DNA of 64,000 bases, from assembly GCA_036788835.1 (NCBI GenBank), contig DAIQMR010000005.1, forward strand, positions 35,054 to 99,053, in the 5' to 3' direction. Position 1 is the first letter of the stretch, and each line of letters starts with the position of its first letter. Below, one piece after another: positions 8,013 to 17,784 of this stretch. The notes below the pieces were generated by a model that was not told where the DNA came from, made no database searches, and worked only from the letters and a program-made list of their open reading frames with translations. Origin of the DNA: JALCSJ01 sp036788835. GTDB taxonomy: Bacteria; Bacillota; Negativicutes; Acidaminococcales; Acidaminococcaceae. The position numbers were made by a program, and so were the translations under genes.

Positions 8013-11000
8013 GTGCGATTAAAATCATTTGAAGCTCGTGGCTTTAAGTCTTTTGCGGACAAGGTTGACTTGGATTTCGAAAACGGTATAACGGCAATTG
8101 TAGGCCCTAACGGCAGCGGTAAAAGCAATATCTCAGATGCTATCCGCTGGGTTATGGGCGAGCAAAGTGCCAAATATTTACGTGGCACAAAGATGGAGGA
8201 TGTTATTTTCTCCGGCAGCAGTGAGCGTCGTGCCATGGGATTGGCAGAAGTAACATTGGTCTTTGATAATGCTGACCATGCCTTGCCTGTGGACTTTGAC
8301 GAAGTGAATATTACCCGCCGAGTGTATCGCAGCGGGGACAGCGAATACTATATTAATAAAAAAGCCTGCCGTTTGAAAGATGTAGTAACGCTTCTGGCAG
8401 ACACAGGACTAGGTCGTGGCAGTATGTCCATCATAGGGCAGAATAGAATTGATGAAATTTTAAATGCCCGGCCCGAAGACAGGAGAACGATTTTTGAAGA
8501 AGCGGCAGGTATTGCCAAATACCGGATGCGGAAAAAAGAAGCTATGCGGAAACTGGAAGATACCGGCACCAACCTAATCCGTATCAGCGATATTAAAAGT
8601 GAAATTGAATCTCGTCTGGCACCATTAAAGGAAGCCTCTGAGAAGGCCATTACTTATCAAGGGAAAGCCGATGAACTGAAGAAGGTTGAAGTTACTCAGT
8701 TCGTACATAAAATTGAAAATATCGAAGCAATAAAAAACAAACTGGCTGAAAAGTATGCTGCTCTGGATGAGCAGAATAATGCCCTTGTGACAGATGTTAA
8801 TGTTAAGGAGTCCGAGAGTGTTGCTCTGAAAGTAGAACTGGATAAGCTTAACGAAGAATATAACCATCTGCAAACCATTCTGGCGGAGAAGGAAAAGCAT
8901 ATTGAAACACTTCGCGGCCAGGAAGGTATTATGGAAGAGAGAATAAATCAAAGCCATAATAATATTGAACGCTTGGGCAAAGCCAAAGAAAAATTAACCC
9001 AGCAGCTGACGGCCATGAATGCCAACCTGGAGAATATTGCCAATCAATATGACAGCTTGGACACGGAAAGAGCCAAAGCCCAGATTGCCACGGACCAGTG
9101 TGCCGAAGAGCAGGAAACTGTTATCGGTAAAATCAAAGAATTAGAAGAAAAAATCAGCAATTTCCAGTCCAATGTTTTCGCAGGGATGCAGGAAATTGTT
9201 AATATGCGCAACAAGATAACTTCTCTCCAGCAAGAGCAGGAACAAATTCACAGAAAGAACCAACAGCTAAAAGAATCTATTGCCGAGGCGGAAGCCAAAC
9301 ACAAAGAAGCTGATGAGAGAAACAGAAGCTTTATTGACGAAGGAGAAAAGCTGGCTGCGGATAGAGCCAATGACAAAGAGCAACTGACCAAAACAGCCAG
9401 TGACAAAGCTGTCTTGTCACAGGAATTGGGCGAACAGTACAGAGGCAGAGATGCCATTAACAGAGAAATAGAAAAAAACGAGGCCCGTCTCAATGTTCTG
9501 GAAAACATGGAGAAAGAGCATGAAGGTTTTGGCAGGGGTGTCAAAGCCGTTATTAAAAACCAGGCTCCCTGGCAGCAGGGAATAGTGGGAGTAGTGGCGG
9601 AACTTTTCAAGGTGGAAGGCCCCTATGTAACTGCCATTGAAACTGCTTTGGGCGGTGCTATGCAGAATATTGTCACGGAAGATGCTTCCGTGGCAAAAGC
9701 AGCTATTGAATTTTTGAAGAATACCAAAGCCGGCCGGGCTACCTTTTTGCCTTTGGATACCATTAGGCCCAAAACTCTTACGGACCGTGACCAAGCGGCT
9801 TTGCAGGAACAGGGAATTATCGGCATTGCAGCTGATTATGTCAAAACCGATGATAAAGTCCGTCCTGCAGTGGAATTCCTTTTGGGGCAGGTACTGGTAG
9901 CGGAAAACATGGATGCTGCTTTAAAGGCAGCCAGGAAAAGCGATATGCGTCTGCGTGTTGTTACCTTGGAAGGTGAAATTGTTTATGCCGGCGGCTCTAT
10001 GAGCGGTGGACAAAAACAAACCGGCGCCACCAGTTTCCTTTCCAGAAAACAGGAAATCGCCAGCCTGGAAGGAGTACTGGAAGACAAGCACAAAGAGCTT
10101 CTGGCTTTGCAGGAAAAATTGGAAGTTAAAGAAGATCAGATTAAGGAATTAGATAAAAAAACAGAGAGCTATCAAACAGCTCTGCAAAAATATGAAGTAA
10201 GGCAGGCAGAACTTACTGCTTTTCTGGAACGTACTAAGGCAGAAAAGGCTTCCCACATGGAAAATATTAATTTACTTTCCGGGGAAAAGGAAGCCAATAG
10301 TAAACGTTTCATGGAAGCCAATGGTGAACTGACAGCTTTGCAGCCGCAACTGGCCGCCATGGAAGCAGAAGATGCTCAGGGTAAGGCAGAAGCTGACAAG
10401 CTCAGCAAAGAACTGGAAAGTGCCAAGCTGGAACAGGAAACCATTAATTCCCGCTATCAGGCAGCCAAGATTTCTTTGGAAACAGCTAAAAACAGCACCG
10501 CAGTTGTGGGAGAAAGAATGCAGCAGGTTGATGCGGAAGTGAGCAGGCTCCAACAGGAAATCAGTTCCAATGAGGAAGAAGTGGTGAAAACTAATGAATT
10601 AATCACCACTACCGCTAGGGCTAAAGAGGAATTGTCTGTTCAGCAGCAAGCCTTATTACAGGAATTGAAGAGCACTGATTCAGGCAAGGAAGAATTTCTG
10701 GGGAAGCGTCAGGTCATTATCGACAAACAGGCCGGGGCTCAGGAAGCTCTGGACGAAGCTAAGAAACAGCAGATTATCTGCCAGCAGAAACTACATACCG
10801 TAGAGATGGATAAGGTTAAGCAGGTAACGGAATATGATAATGCTCTGGAGCAAATGGAAAACACCCACAAGCTCACCCCTGCCGCGGCAAGGCAAGCAGG
10901 CATTGTTCTGGAGATGAGCGATACTGCCCTCCACAAGCAGGCTGTCAGTCTCAACAAGGAAATTGAAGCCTTGGGCCCGGTAAACATCGGAGCCATTGAA

Positions 11001-11573
11001 GAATACAAAACCACTAATGAGCGCTTCACTTTCTTAGACAAACAATATAAAGATTTGTGTGAAGCCAAGGCTAAATTGGAAACAGTTATCAGCGGTATCA
11101 ACACCGATATGGGTAAGCGTTTCAAAGAGGCCTTTGCTAAGATTAACGAATACTTTGCTGCCTGCTTTACCAAGTTATTTGGCGGCGGCAAGGCTAAATT
11201 GGTTATGCTGGACGAAAACGATATCCTGGAATCCGGTGTTGACATTGTGGTGCAGCCCCCCGGGAAGAAGCTTCAGAACCTGGCACTATTGTCCGGCGGC
11301 GAGCGTGCCTTGACGGTTATTGCTTTGTTGTTTGCCCTGCTGACTTACCAACCGGCGCCATTCTGTATTCTGGATGAAATTGATGCGCCTTTGGATGAGG
11401 CTAATATTGATAGGTTCGCCAACTTTTTGGCAGATTATGCCAAGAATACCCAGTTTATTGTTATCACCCACAGAAAAGGAACGATGGAAGCTGCCAACGT
11501 GCTCCATGGGGTAACTATGGAGGAATCAGGTATTTCCAGACTCCTATCAGTCAAATTATCGGAGATTGATTAA
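8013..11573 (+). CDS. smc: Chromosome partition protein SMC
   Basis: Full-length SMC ATPase of 1186 aa. Walker A GPNGSGKSN is at about residue 32. Long coiled coils flank a hinge domain (about 500-680, containing GGAMQNIV and GGSMSGG). The C-terminal head has the signature LLSGGERAL and Walker B FCILDEIDAPLD. The start is GTG (8013) with only a weak upstream Shine-Dalgarno; the MRLKSFEARGFKSFAD opening is canonical. SMC with ScpAB condenses and segregates the chromosome. ftsY follows after 2 bp, the classical smc-ftsY pair. Confidence 0.97.
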   Translation: MRLKSFEARGFKSFADKVDLDFENGITAIVGPNGSGKSNISDAIRWVMGEQSAKYLRGTKMEDVIFSGSSERRAMGLAEVTLVFDNADHALPVDFDEVNITRRVYRSGDSEYYINKKACRLKDVVTLLADTGLGRGSMSIIGQNRIDEILNARPEDRRTIFEEAAGIAKYRMRKKEAMRKLEDTGTNLIRISDIKSEIESRLAPLKEASEKAITYQGKADELKKVEVTQFVHKIENIEAIKNKLAEKYAALDEQNNALVTDVNVKESESVALKVELDKLNEEYNHLQTILAEKEKHIETLRGQEGIMEERINQSHNNIERLGKAKEKLTQQLTAMNANLENIANQYDSLDTERAKAQIATDQCAEEQETVIGKIKELEEKISNFQSNVFAGMQEIVNMRNKITSLQQEQEQIHRKNQQLKESIAEAEAKHKEADERNRSFIDEGEKLAADRANDKEQLTKTASDKAVLSQELGEQYRGRDAINREIEKNEARLNVLENMEKEHEGFGRGVKAVIKNQAPWQQGIVGVVAELFKVEGPYVTAIETALGGAMQNIVTEDASVAKAAIEFLKNTKAGRATFLPLDTIRPKTLTDRDQAALQEQGIIGIAADYVKTDDKVRPAVEFLLGQVLVAENMDAALKAARKSDMRLRVVTLEGEIVYAGGSMSGGQKQTGATSFLSRKQEIASLEGVLEDKHKELLALQEKLEVKEDQIKELDKKTESYQTALQKYEVRQAELTAFLERTKAEKASHMENINLLSGEKEANSKRFMEANGELTALQPQLAAMEAEDAQGKAEADKLSKELESAKLEQETINSRYQAAKISLETAKNSTAVVGERMQQVDAEVSRLQQEISSNEEEVVKTNELITTTARAKEELSVQQQALLQELKSTDSGKEEFLGKRQVIIDKQAGAQEALDEAKKQQIICQQKLHTVEMDKVKQVTEYDNALEQMENTHKLTPAAARQAGIVLEMSDTALHKQAVSLNKEIEALGPVNIGAIEEYKTTNERFTFLDKQYKDLCEAKAKLETVISGINTDMGKRFKEAFAKINEYFAACFTKLFGGGKAKLVMLDENDILESGVDIVVQPPGKKLQNLALLSGGERALTVIALLFALLTYQPAPFCILDEIDAPLDEANIDRFANFLADYAKNTQFIVITHRKGTMEAANVLHGVTMEESGISRLLSVKLSEID

Positions 11574-11575
11574 CT

Positions 11576-12493
11576 ATGAGCTTTTTTGATAAGTTAAAAA
11601 CAGGCTTGAGCAAGACCAGAGCAAATTTCACGGACCGCATGGAGGATTTGGTCGGGGTCAGTGTTGACCTGGACGAAGATTTCATGGAAGAAATGGAAAT
11701 GATTTTAATCGCTGCAGACGTAGGGGTTAAAACCACGGAGAAAATTATGCGGGCCTTGCGAAAGGCGGCCTACGAGCGGACCATTAAAAAACCGGCGGAA
11801 GCTCTGCCTTTCATAAAAAATTATATTGCGGAATTACTAAGTGCCAACGGGCCCAGAATGAATTTTTCCGGGCATCCTTCTATCGTCTTGGTAGTGGGAG
11901 TAAACGGAGTAGGCAAAACCACCACCATTGGCAAACTGAGCAATTACTACCGCCTCATGGGCTACAAGGTCATGATGGCGGCGGCAGATACTTTCCGGGC
12001 CGCAGCTGCGGAACAGTTGAAAATCTGGGGAGAAAGAGCCCAGGTAGATGTTATTGCCCATGCAGAAGGCGCAGACCCGGCAGCGGTAGTTTTTGATGGG
12101 GTGAAAGCTGCCATAGCCAGAAAAGCCGATGTGCTTTTTGTGGATACAGCAGGACGGCTGCATAACAAAGCCAACCTGATGCAGGAACTGGATAAAATCC
12201 ATCGCGTCATTAAGAGAGAAATTCCTGAGGGACCTCACGAAACCTTATTGGTGCTGGACGCTACCACGGGACAAAATGCTATTTCCCAGGCAAAGGTATT
12301 TCTGGAAACAGCACAGGTTACCGGTGTTGTACTGACAAAATTGGACGGAACAGCCAAAGGCGGCGTGGTTATTGCCATTAAAGAAGAGCTAGGCCTGAAC
12401 GTGAAATGGATTGGGGTAGGAGAGGGCATGATGGATTTCAGGCCTTTTGACCCCAAGCAATTTGTGGAAGCATTATTTGCGGGAAAACAATAG
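11576..12493 (+). CDS. ftsY: Signal recognition particle receptor FtsY
   Basis: SRP-receptor GTPase, 305 aa. It has an NG domain with G1 GVNGVGKTTTIGKLS, the DTFRAAAAEQL box, G3 DTAGRLHNKANLM, G4 TKLDGTAKGG and a C-terminal GEGMMDFRPFD. The acidic A domain of E. coli FtsY is missing, as is usual in Firmicutes. It brings ribosome-SRP complexes to the Sec translocon. Confidence 0.97.
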   Translation: MSFFDKLKTGLSKTRANFTDRMEDLVGVSVDLDEDFMEEMEMILIAADVGVKTTEKIMRALRKAAYERTIKKPAEALPFIKNYIAELLSANGPRMNFSGHPSIVLVVGVNGVGKTTTIGKLSNYYRLMGYKVMMAAADTFRAAAAEQLKIWGERAQVDVIAHAEGADPAAVVFDGVKAAIARKADVLFVDTAGRLHNKANLMQELDKIHRVIKREIPEGPHETLLVLDATTGQNAISQAKVFLETAQVTGVVLTKLDGTAKGGVVIAIKEELGLNVKWIGVGEGMMDFRPFDPKQFVEALFAGKQ

Positions 12494-12539
12494 ATATATT
12501 AATGCTTACTAAAATATAACATAAAGGGTGGAGAGAACA

Positions 12540-13361
12540 ATGGGAAAGATTAACAAAGTTGTTGCGGCGTATTTCAGTGCTACCGGTACTACGGAAAAGA
12601 TCGTGGAAGCTATGGCTGCCAAGGTGGCTCAAACCATGAACCTTCCTTGCGAAGTGAGAAGCTTTACCTTACCGGCGGGCAGGAAAGAACCTCTGACTTT
12701 TGCAGCAGATGAATTGGTATTTCTGGGCACTCCGGTGTATGCAGGCCGGGTTCCCAATGTTCTTTTGAAATATATTAAGACTATGATAGGCAACGGTGCC
12801 TTAGGGGTTCCCGTTGTTCTCTACGGTAACCGTAATTATGATGATGCGCTGATTGAACTTCGTGACCTTATGGAAACAGCAGGTATTCATACTATTGCCG
12901 GCGCTGCTTTTATTGGGGAGCATTCCTTCTCTACGATTTTGGCAGCAGGACGCCCTGATGAAAAAGATGTGGCTGAGGCTAAGGATTTCGCCGGAAAAGT
13001 GGCCGCCAAACTGTCGGGAGAACTTAATGAAGGACCTGTTGCCGTTAAGGGCAATGAGCCTTACAGACCTTACTATGTACCCAAGATGAAAGATGGTTCC
13101 AACAAGAACATTATTAAGGTCTTCCCCAAAGTGGATAAGGATAAATGCATTAAGTGTGGACATTGTGTAAAGATTTGCCCACTGGGGTCCATTAATCCTG
13201 AGGACGTGGCAACCTATACCGGTATCTGTATTAAATGCGGTGCCTGCGTAAAAGGCTGTCCTAAGGGCGCCCGTTATTACGATGATCCTGTTTACGAATA
13301 TCACAAGACCAATCTGGAAGAAAATTTTATGCGCAGGGCTGAACCGGAGCTGTTTTTGTAA
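12540..13361 (+). CDS. EFR1-type flavodoxin/ferredoxin fusion protein
   Basis: 273-aa fusion of a flavodoxin-like domain (FSATGTTEKIVEAMA at the N terminus, matching an FMN phosphate loop; VFLGTPVYAGRVPN) with a C-terminal bacterial ferredoxin domain. The latter has two 4Fe-4S motifs: CIKCGHCVKICP and CIKCGACVKGCP. This architecture is the EFR1 family, anaerobe electron carriers of unassigned partner. ATG 12540 follows GGTGGAG; the upstream GTG 12528 is less likely. It is monocistronic or last in the smc-ftsY transcript, ending at a terminator. Confidence 0.85.
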   Translation: MGKINKVVAAYFSATGTTEKIVEAMAAKVAQTMNLPCEVRSFTLPAGRKEPLTFAADELVFLGTPVYAGRVPNVLLKYIKTMIGNGALGVPVVLYGNRNYDDALIELRDLMETAGIHTIAGAAFIGEHSFSTILAAGRPDEKDVAEAKDFAGKVAAKLSGELNEGPVAVKGNEPYRPYYVPKMKDGSNKNIIKVFPKVDKDKCIKCGHCVKICPLGSINPEDVATYTGICIKCGACVKGCPKGARYYDDPVYEYHKTNLEENFMRRAEPELFL

Positions 13362-13383
13362 AACAAACTGAACAAGAACATAA

Positions 13384-13434
13384 AACAAGACAACAAGTCT
13401 TTGGATAAAACCACTGACTTGTTGTTTTGTTCTT
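13384..13434 (+). terminator. Terminator hairpin shared with the tRNA-Pro remnant
   Basis: A 16-bp stem (13384-13399 with 13416-13431, one G-U pair) has a T-rich 3' side. It resembles the terminator following the intact tRNA-Pro gene at 41879-41921 (common core CAACAAGTC / GACTTGTTG), in inverted orientation. It can end EFR1 transcription on + and was probably the tRNA terminator on -. Confidence 0.75.
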
Positions 13435-13439
13435 TAAAA

Positions 13440-13514
13440 TTGTCTGGCACGACAGAAATCTGGCCTGCGGCCTCCTAGTCCCGAATTAGGCGTGCTATTT
13501 AAAGTGATTTGGCG
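13440..13514 (-). pseudogene. Degenerate tRNA-Pro(CGG) remnant
   Basis: Read on the minus strand, this matches the intact tRNA-Pro at 41790-41866. A 22-nt block at 13464-13485 (anticodon loop, variable loop and start of the T stem) is identical, and the 3' acceptor side is partly conserved. The D arm and 5' acceptor strand have diverged and the T-loop GTTCGAATC is lost, so no cloverleaf can form. With the adjacent terminator it forms an inverted, decayed copy of the whole tRNA-plus-terminator unit. Confidence 0.75.
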
Positions 13515-13605
13515 TAAATACGCCAAAAAGTGGCGGACTTACGACCTAGCAAAAGAGCAAAAGAAAGGGTAAAATGACACATGTGGTTAGCAAATACTAA
13601 CTACA
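13511..13605 (+). promoter_or_regulatory. Promoter/leader block of the SLH porin gene (shared motif)
   Basis: Contains TGGCGGACTTACGACCTAG at 13531-13549, a TAAAAT box at 13570-13575 (39 bp from arm start to box start) and a 9-bp RNA hairpin (13582-13590 with 13597-13605) at the predicted transcript start. The same three elements with the same 39-bp spacing occur before the ABC pair (38057-38133). The region 13511-13525 is a slightly imperfect inverted copy of the 13531 arm. No conventional -35 is seen 17 bp before the box. Confidence 0.6.
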
Positions 13606-13629
13606 AAACACTATTTTGGAGGTTCGTAT

Positions 13630-14859
13630 ATGAAAAAAACCATTCTTCTAGCTACATTATTGACTCTTGGGTATTCAGCTTGCGCTTTATCGGCAAATCC
13701 TTTTATGGATGTTCCAACCGGTCATTGGGCCTACGCATCTCTTGATGCTTTGTCTGAGAAAGGAATAATTGATGGATATCCCGATGGCACATTTAAGGGG
13801 AGCCGAAACATGACTCGTTATGAAATGTCTCAAATAGTTGCCAAAGCATTGGCTAAAGGAACAATTAGTGAGAATGATAATCTGGTCGGCGAATTTTCTG
13901 ATGAATTGAATAGTTTGGGGGTTCGTGTGTCTAAACTAGAGAAAAAGAAGGATAATTTCAAGATTTATGGGGAAATGGATTTTAACTATAAAGACGATAG
14001 AGTGAATAATATCGACAGAGGTGAAGAGAATCCTATAGATTATCAAGGATATATTCAAACCTATTTATTCTTTGAAGGTCCTATTAATGATGAGTGGAAA
14101 TACGTAGGTATGATTGATGACAGACGAGATATTTCCGGAATGAGCCCGCGTCTTCCGACCGAATTGCAACAAGCTTATATAGAAGGCAATATTGGTAATG
14201 TAACGGTAACAGCGGGACGCTATAGTAATTATTTGTCAGAAGGTAACATACATGATAACTATTCCAATGCTATAAAGTTAACGATGGGTAAGAAGTGGCA
14301 GGTTGTTCTGGAAGGTGGGAAATTGGATACTTCTCAATATGAAATGGCAGATAGATATTATCGGGTTGGGGTTACCAGAGATTTTGGAAAATATAATATT
14401 TGTAGTGATTATCTGTATGCTCAGGATGTCAATACTATGGGTATGGAAAAAACCACAGACAAGGTTTGGTCTCTGGGCACACATTTTTTACCATTTGAAA
14501 AATGGGATATAGGGCTGCTATACATGAAAAGCAGTAATGATGATATTAAAAAGGCAGGCGGCAGCGAGAACAGTTATGTAGCGAGCCTTACCTATGGGAT
14601 GGCTGAACCGGATAAGCCTAATTCATATTCGCTCTATGGTAAATATTATAACCAGGGTGCTGGTTCAGTTATCGCTCATACTATGAGTGGTTGTGCAGAT
14701 TACTTTCCAACATATGGATTTAAGGGCTATTTGCTAGGAGGGAAATATACTATGGCTAAAAATATAATCGGAACATTTGAATACTATCATCTTAATAGCA
14801 AAAAAGATAGTAACCAAAGTGCTCATACACTATGGTCTCAAATCGCCGTTACCTTTTAA
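13630..14859 (+). CDS. SLH-domain outer-membrane porin, OmpM-like
   Basis: 409-aa protein. It has a Sec signal peptide (probable cleavage after ALSA, residue 22), one S-layer homology domain (about 24-75; FMDVPTGHWAYASLDALSEKGIIDGYPDGTF region), a short Leu/Lys linker (about 90-112), then a predicted beta-barrel ending in Phe (QIAVTF), the usual Bam-recognition end. In Negativicutes such proteins tether the outer membrane to polyamine-modified peptidoglycan through SLH and form general pores. The ribosome-binding site is GGAGG at 13618-13622. Its leader is shared with the siderophore-type ABC exporter pair, which suggests a role in the same transport system rather than being the bulk OmpM. 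Confidence 0.88.
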   Translation: MKKTILLATLLTLGYSACALSANPFMDVPTGHWAYASLDALSEKGIIDGYPDGTFKGSRNMTRYEMSQIVAKALAKGTISENDNLVGEFSDELNSLGVRVSKLEKKKDNFKIYGEMDFNYKDDRVNNIDRGEENPIDYQGYIQTYLFFEGPINDEWKYVGMIDDRRDISGMSPRLPTELQQAYIEGNIGNVTVTAGRYSNYLSEGNIHDNYSNAIKLTMGKKWQVVLEGGKLDTSQYEMADRYYRVGVTRDFGKYNICSDYLYAQDVNTMGMEKTTDKVWSLGTHFLPFEKWDIGLLYMKSSNDDIKKAGGSENSYVASLTYGMAEPDKPNSYSLYGKYYNQGAGSVIAHTMSGCADYFPTYGFKGYLLGGKYTMAKNIIGTFEYYHLNSKKDSNQSAHTLWSQIAVTF

Positions 14860-14890
14860 GAATAAAAACAATTTGATAAGGATGATATAA

Positions 14891-15478
14891 ATGAAAAATA
14901 CTAAAAGTTTAAATGGGAAAGATCTTATAAATGTAGGAATTTATACGGCCATGACACTTGTTGTTGTTTTTGCGTTTGGGTTATTGACTGCGCTTCCTGT
15001 AATATACCCGTTTCTCTTATTTGTTTGGCCTTTTTTCTCTGGCATTCCCATGATGCTTTATTACACAAAGATTCAAAAAATGGGGATGCTTACGATAACC
15101 GGCCTCATCTGTGGAATCTTTTTTTACATGATAGGTTATACCTGGATTGGATTAATAGGCTGGACATTAGGGGGAGTTTTGGCAGATTTGGTATTAAAAG
15201 TCGGAGGATATAAAAACTTTAAGAGCATTATTTGCAGCTATGGTTGTTTTTCTCTAGGCATGATGGGCTGTCCGGCCAATCTATGGTTGGCCGGACCATC
15301 GTATTGGGACAATATAAATAGCTCTATGGGCAATCAGTTTGCAGATGCATTAAAGTCCATGATGCCGCCTTGGATGTTGTATGTGGGTTTAATAGTCCTA
15401 TTTTTGGGAGGTATTTGCGGCGGCTTGTTTGGACACAAAATGCTAAAAAAACATTTTGAAAGGGCCGGTATTGTCTAA
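14891..15478 (+). CDS. ECF transporter S component, MptD family
   Basis: 195-aa hydrophobic protein with about six membrane segments, matching the MptD/Trep_Strep family of putative ECF substrate-binding (S) components. It is the first gene of an S-T-A operon and its stop overlaps the next start (TAATG). The substrate is unknown from sequence. Similar S-T-AA sets occur beside yersiniabactin-like NRPS loci in Gram-positives (as I recall, the equibactin locus of Streptococcus equi), so metallophore or metal uptake is a reasonable inference. Confidence 0.8.
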   Translation: MKNTKSLNGKDLINVGIYTAMTLVVVFAFGLLTALPVIYPFLLFVWPFFSGIPMMLYYTKIQKMGMLTITGLICGIFFYMIGYTWIGLIGWTLGGVLADLVLKVGGYKNFKSIICSYGCFSLGMMGCPANLWLAGPSYWDNINSSMGNQFADALKSMMPPWMLYVGLIVLFLGGICGGLFGHKMLKKHFERAGIV

Positions 15479-16203
15479 TGGAAAGTATTGCCGGGATACA
15501 GATAAAACATTTTCATTTAGATCCGCGAACAAAACTATTGCTTATGAGCTTTGTTGCCACAGCCGAATTTTTGTATGGTCATAATGCTTTTTTGTTGGCA
15601 GTGGCGCTTATACCTTTTACTTTATTGCTAACAAATAAGCAGTATAAATCAGCAGGCATTTTTATGATTTTGTTTATGTGTGCTTTATTCGTCAAGGGAA
15701 TTCAAAATTATATGCATTTCCCTATGGTTGTTAATATGATTGTGGTTTTACTGGTTGGATTAGTTTTACGGCTTTTTCCTGCCTTCGCCATGGGAGATTA
15801 TTTAATATATTCTACGACAGCCAGTGAGTGGATTAGTGCCTTGAGCAGAATGCATATCGGTAAAACAATTATTATTCCTCTTTCTGTGTTATTTCGTTTT
15901 TTGCCAACGTTGCAGGAGGAATCAGCGGCTATTAGTGACGCCATGCGGATAAGGGGAATACAATTCGGTACAAAGAAATTTTGGAACAATCCTACGGCGC
16001 TGATTGAATATCGTTTTATTCCATTAATGATATCAATTGTAAAAATAGGAGATGAATTGTCTGCGGCAGCGCTGACTAGAGGGCTTGATAATCCCGGTAA
16101 CCGTACTAATATAACAAAAATTGGTTTTACCGGCTATGATGTTATTACTGTGCTTACTACGAGTATGATGTTATTTGTTACTTTGTTCGTCATTAAATGG
16201 TAA
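15478..16203 (+). CDS. ECF transporter transmembrane component EcfT
   Basis: 241-aa CbiQ/EcfT-family membrane protein. About five helices surround the cytoplasmic coupling region with the Ala-Arg-Gly-type motifs seen here as DAMRIRGIQFG (about residues 157-167) and AALTRGLDNPG (about 198-208), which contact the ATPases. It overlaps the S-component stop and lies just before the fused ATPase gene, giving a dedicated (group I-like) ECF set. Confidence 0.88.
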   Translation: MESIAGIQIKHFHLDPRTKLLLMSFVATAEFLYGHNAFLLAVALIPFTLLLTNKQYKSAGIFMILFMCALFVKGIQNYMHFPMVVNMIVVLLVGLVLRLFPAFAMGDYLIYSTTASEWISALSRMHIGKTIIIPLSVLFRFLPTLQEESAAISDAMRIRGIQFGTKKFWNNPTALIEYRFIPLMISIVKIGDELSAAALTRGLDNPGNRTNITKIGFTGYDVITVLTTSMMLFVTLFVIKW

Positions 16204-16217
16204 AGGGAGAAATGGCA

Positions 16218-17687
16218 ATGATTGAAATGAAAAATGTATCTTTTACCTATGAAAACGGCAAAGCAGCAAACAGCCTTCAGAATATTAATCTGACAATTAA
16301 AGATGGTGAAACTATACTTCTGTGTGGTGAATCAGGGTGTGGCAAGACTACTTTGACACGCTTAGTAAATGGATTAATTCCTCATTACTATAACGGTGAG
16401 CTGACGGGAAAAATCATTTTGGATGGTAAAGAAATAAAAGATTACCAACTGTACCAGCTTGCACCATTGATTGGCTCTGTATTTCAAAACCCTAGAACGC
16501 AGTTCTATAACGTGGATACTACAAGTGAAATTGTTTTTGCCTGTGAAAATATGGGGATTCCTGTCCCAGAAATATTACAGCGATTGAAGCGAACAACGAA
16601 ATCGTTGAATTTAGAAAAGCTATTAGGAAAAAATATTTTTAAATTGTCAGGGGGAGAAAAACAAAAGATAGCATGTGCATCTGCAGATGCTATCTTTCCC
16701 AATATCTTTGTTTTGGATGAACCATCATCCAATCTTGATTTTAAGTCAATTAAAGATTTAACGGGAATTATCAAGAAATGGCAATCTGAACACAAGACGA
16801 TAATTATAGCAGAGCATCGCCTTTATTACTTAATGCCATATGTTGACCGCATAATATATATGAAAAAAGGAAAAATTTGCCAAGAATATTCGAAAGAAGA
16901 ATTTACAGAACTTAATGCCAAGGCTTTGAGTCAAATGGGTTTGCGTTCTTTACAACCCTTCAAGTTATTGCCTGAAGGGAAAAATGAAAAGGACACGAAG
17001 AACCTAGAAATTAGCGATTTTACAGTTTCATATAAAAAGGACGATTATGTTGTAAACATACCTAATTTGCAAGTACCACAAGGAGAAATTATAGGAATCA
17101 TGGGGAATAATGGTGCAGGTAAAACTTCTTTTGCCAGATGCCTGTGTGGGCTGGATAAAACTTCAGAGGGAACGCTATTGTTTAATGATGTTAAGCTTGA
17201 TAAAAAGCAACGTTTGTCTATTTCTTATATGGTTATGCAGGATGTTAATCATCAGCTTTTTACAGAAACTGTACTTAATGAAATTTTGCTAAGTATGGAC
17301 GGATGTAATGGTAATCATGAAATAAATCAAGCCAAAGCAATTTTAAGAGAATTGGATTTAGAAGAAAAGAAGGAATTGCATCCTATGTCTTTATCCGGTG
17401 GAGAAAAACAGAGAGTTGCCATTGGCAGCGCCATTGTTTCAGGAAAGAAAATTATAGTGTTTGATGAACCTACAAGTGGCTTGGATTATAGACATATGGT
17501 TGAGGCAGCAAAAAAACTCATACAATTAAAGAATGCCAAGAAAACAGTATTTTTGATTACTCACGATATAGAATTGGTTTACAAATGCTGTTCATATATT
17601 ATTTTGATGGAAAAAGGGAGAGTTTTGTGGCATAGGCCAATGGATAATAAGACTGTTGAAATGTTGCAGACTTTTTTTATTCAGTAA
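16218..17687 (+). CDS. ECF transporter, fused double ATPase (EcfA-EcfA')
   Basis: 489 aa with two complete ABC ATPase domains in tandem. Domain 1: Walker A GESGCGKTT, signature LSGGEKQK, Walker B IFVLDEPSS. Domain 2 (from about residue 260): Walker A GNNGAGKTS, signature LSGGEKQR, Walker B IIVFDEPTSGLD. ATG 16218 is preferred (AGGGAG at 16204-16209, 8-bp spacing) over ATG 16197 and 16212. It energises the S/T components encoded just upstream. The NRPS locus starts about 100 bp downstream with no obvious terminator or promoter between them. Confidence 0.93.
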   Translation: MIEMKNVSFTYENGKAANSLQNINLTIKDGETILLCGESGCGKTTLTRLVNGLIPHYYNGELTGKIILDGKEIKDYQLYQLAPLIGSVFQNPRTQFYNVDTTSEIVFACENMGIPVPEILQRLKRTTKSLNLEKLLGKNIFKLSGGEKQKIACASADAIFPNIFVLDEPSSNLDFKSIKDLTGIIKKWQSEHKTIIIAEHRLYYLMPYVDRIIYMKKGKICQEYSKEEFTELNAKALSQMGLRSLQPFKLLPEGKNEKDTKNLEISDFTVSYKKDDYVVNIPNLQVPQGEIIGIMGNNGAGKTSFARCLCGLDKTSEGTLLFNDVKLDKKQRLSISYMVMQDVNHQLFTETVLNEILLSMDGCNGNHEINQAKAILRELDLEEKKELHPMSLSGGEKQRVAIGSAIVSGKKIIVFDEPTSGLDYRHMVEAAKKLIQLKNAKKTVFLITHDIELVYKCCSYIILMEKGRVLWHRPMDNKTVEMLQTFFIQ

Positions 17688-17784
17688 AAGGTGTTTCTTA
17701 AATGTTGCTTAAATAACATATTGTCAATTTGAAATTTGTAGAAAAAGAATTATCTGATTAGTAGTTTTTCGGGAGGACAAGAGC

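Noticed and set aside
13440..13514. A second functional tRNA-Pro gene on the minus strand
   Set aside because: The D arm, T loop and acceptor pairing are lost; only the anticodon/variable region is kept.
13606..17784. Fur box controlling the porin, ECF or NRPS genes
   Set aside because: No GATAATGATTATC-type dyad was found upstream of 13630, 14891, 17785 or 38184; control may be through another regulator.
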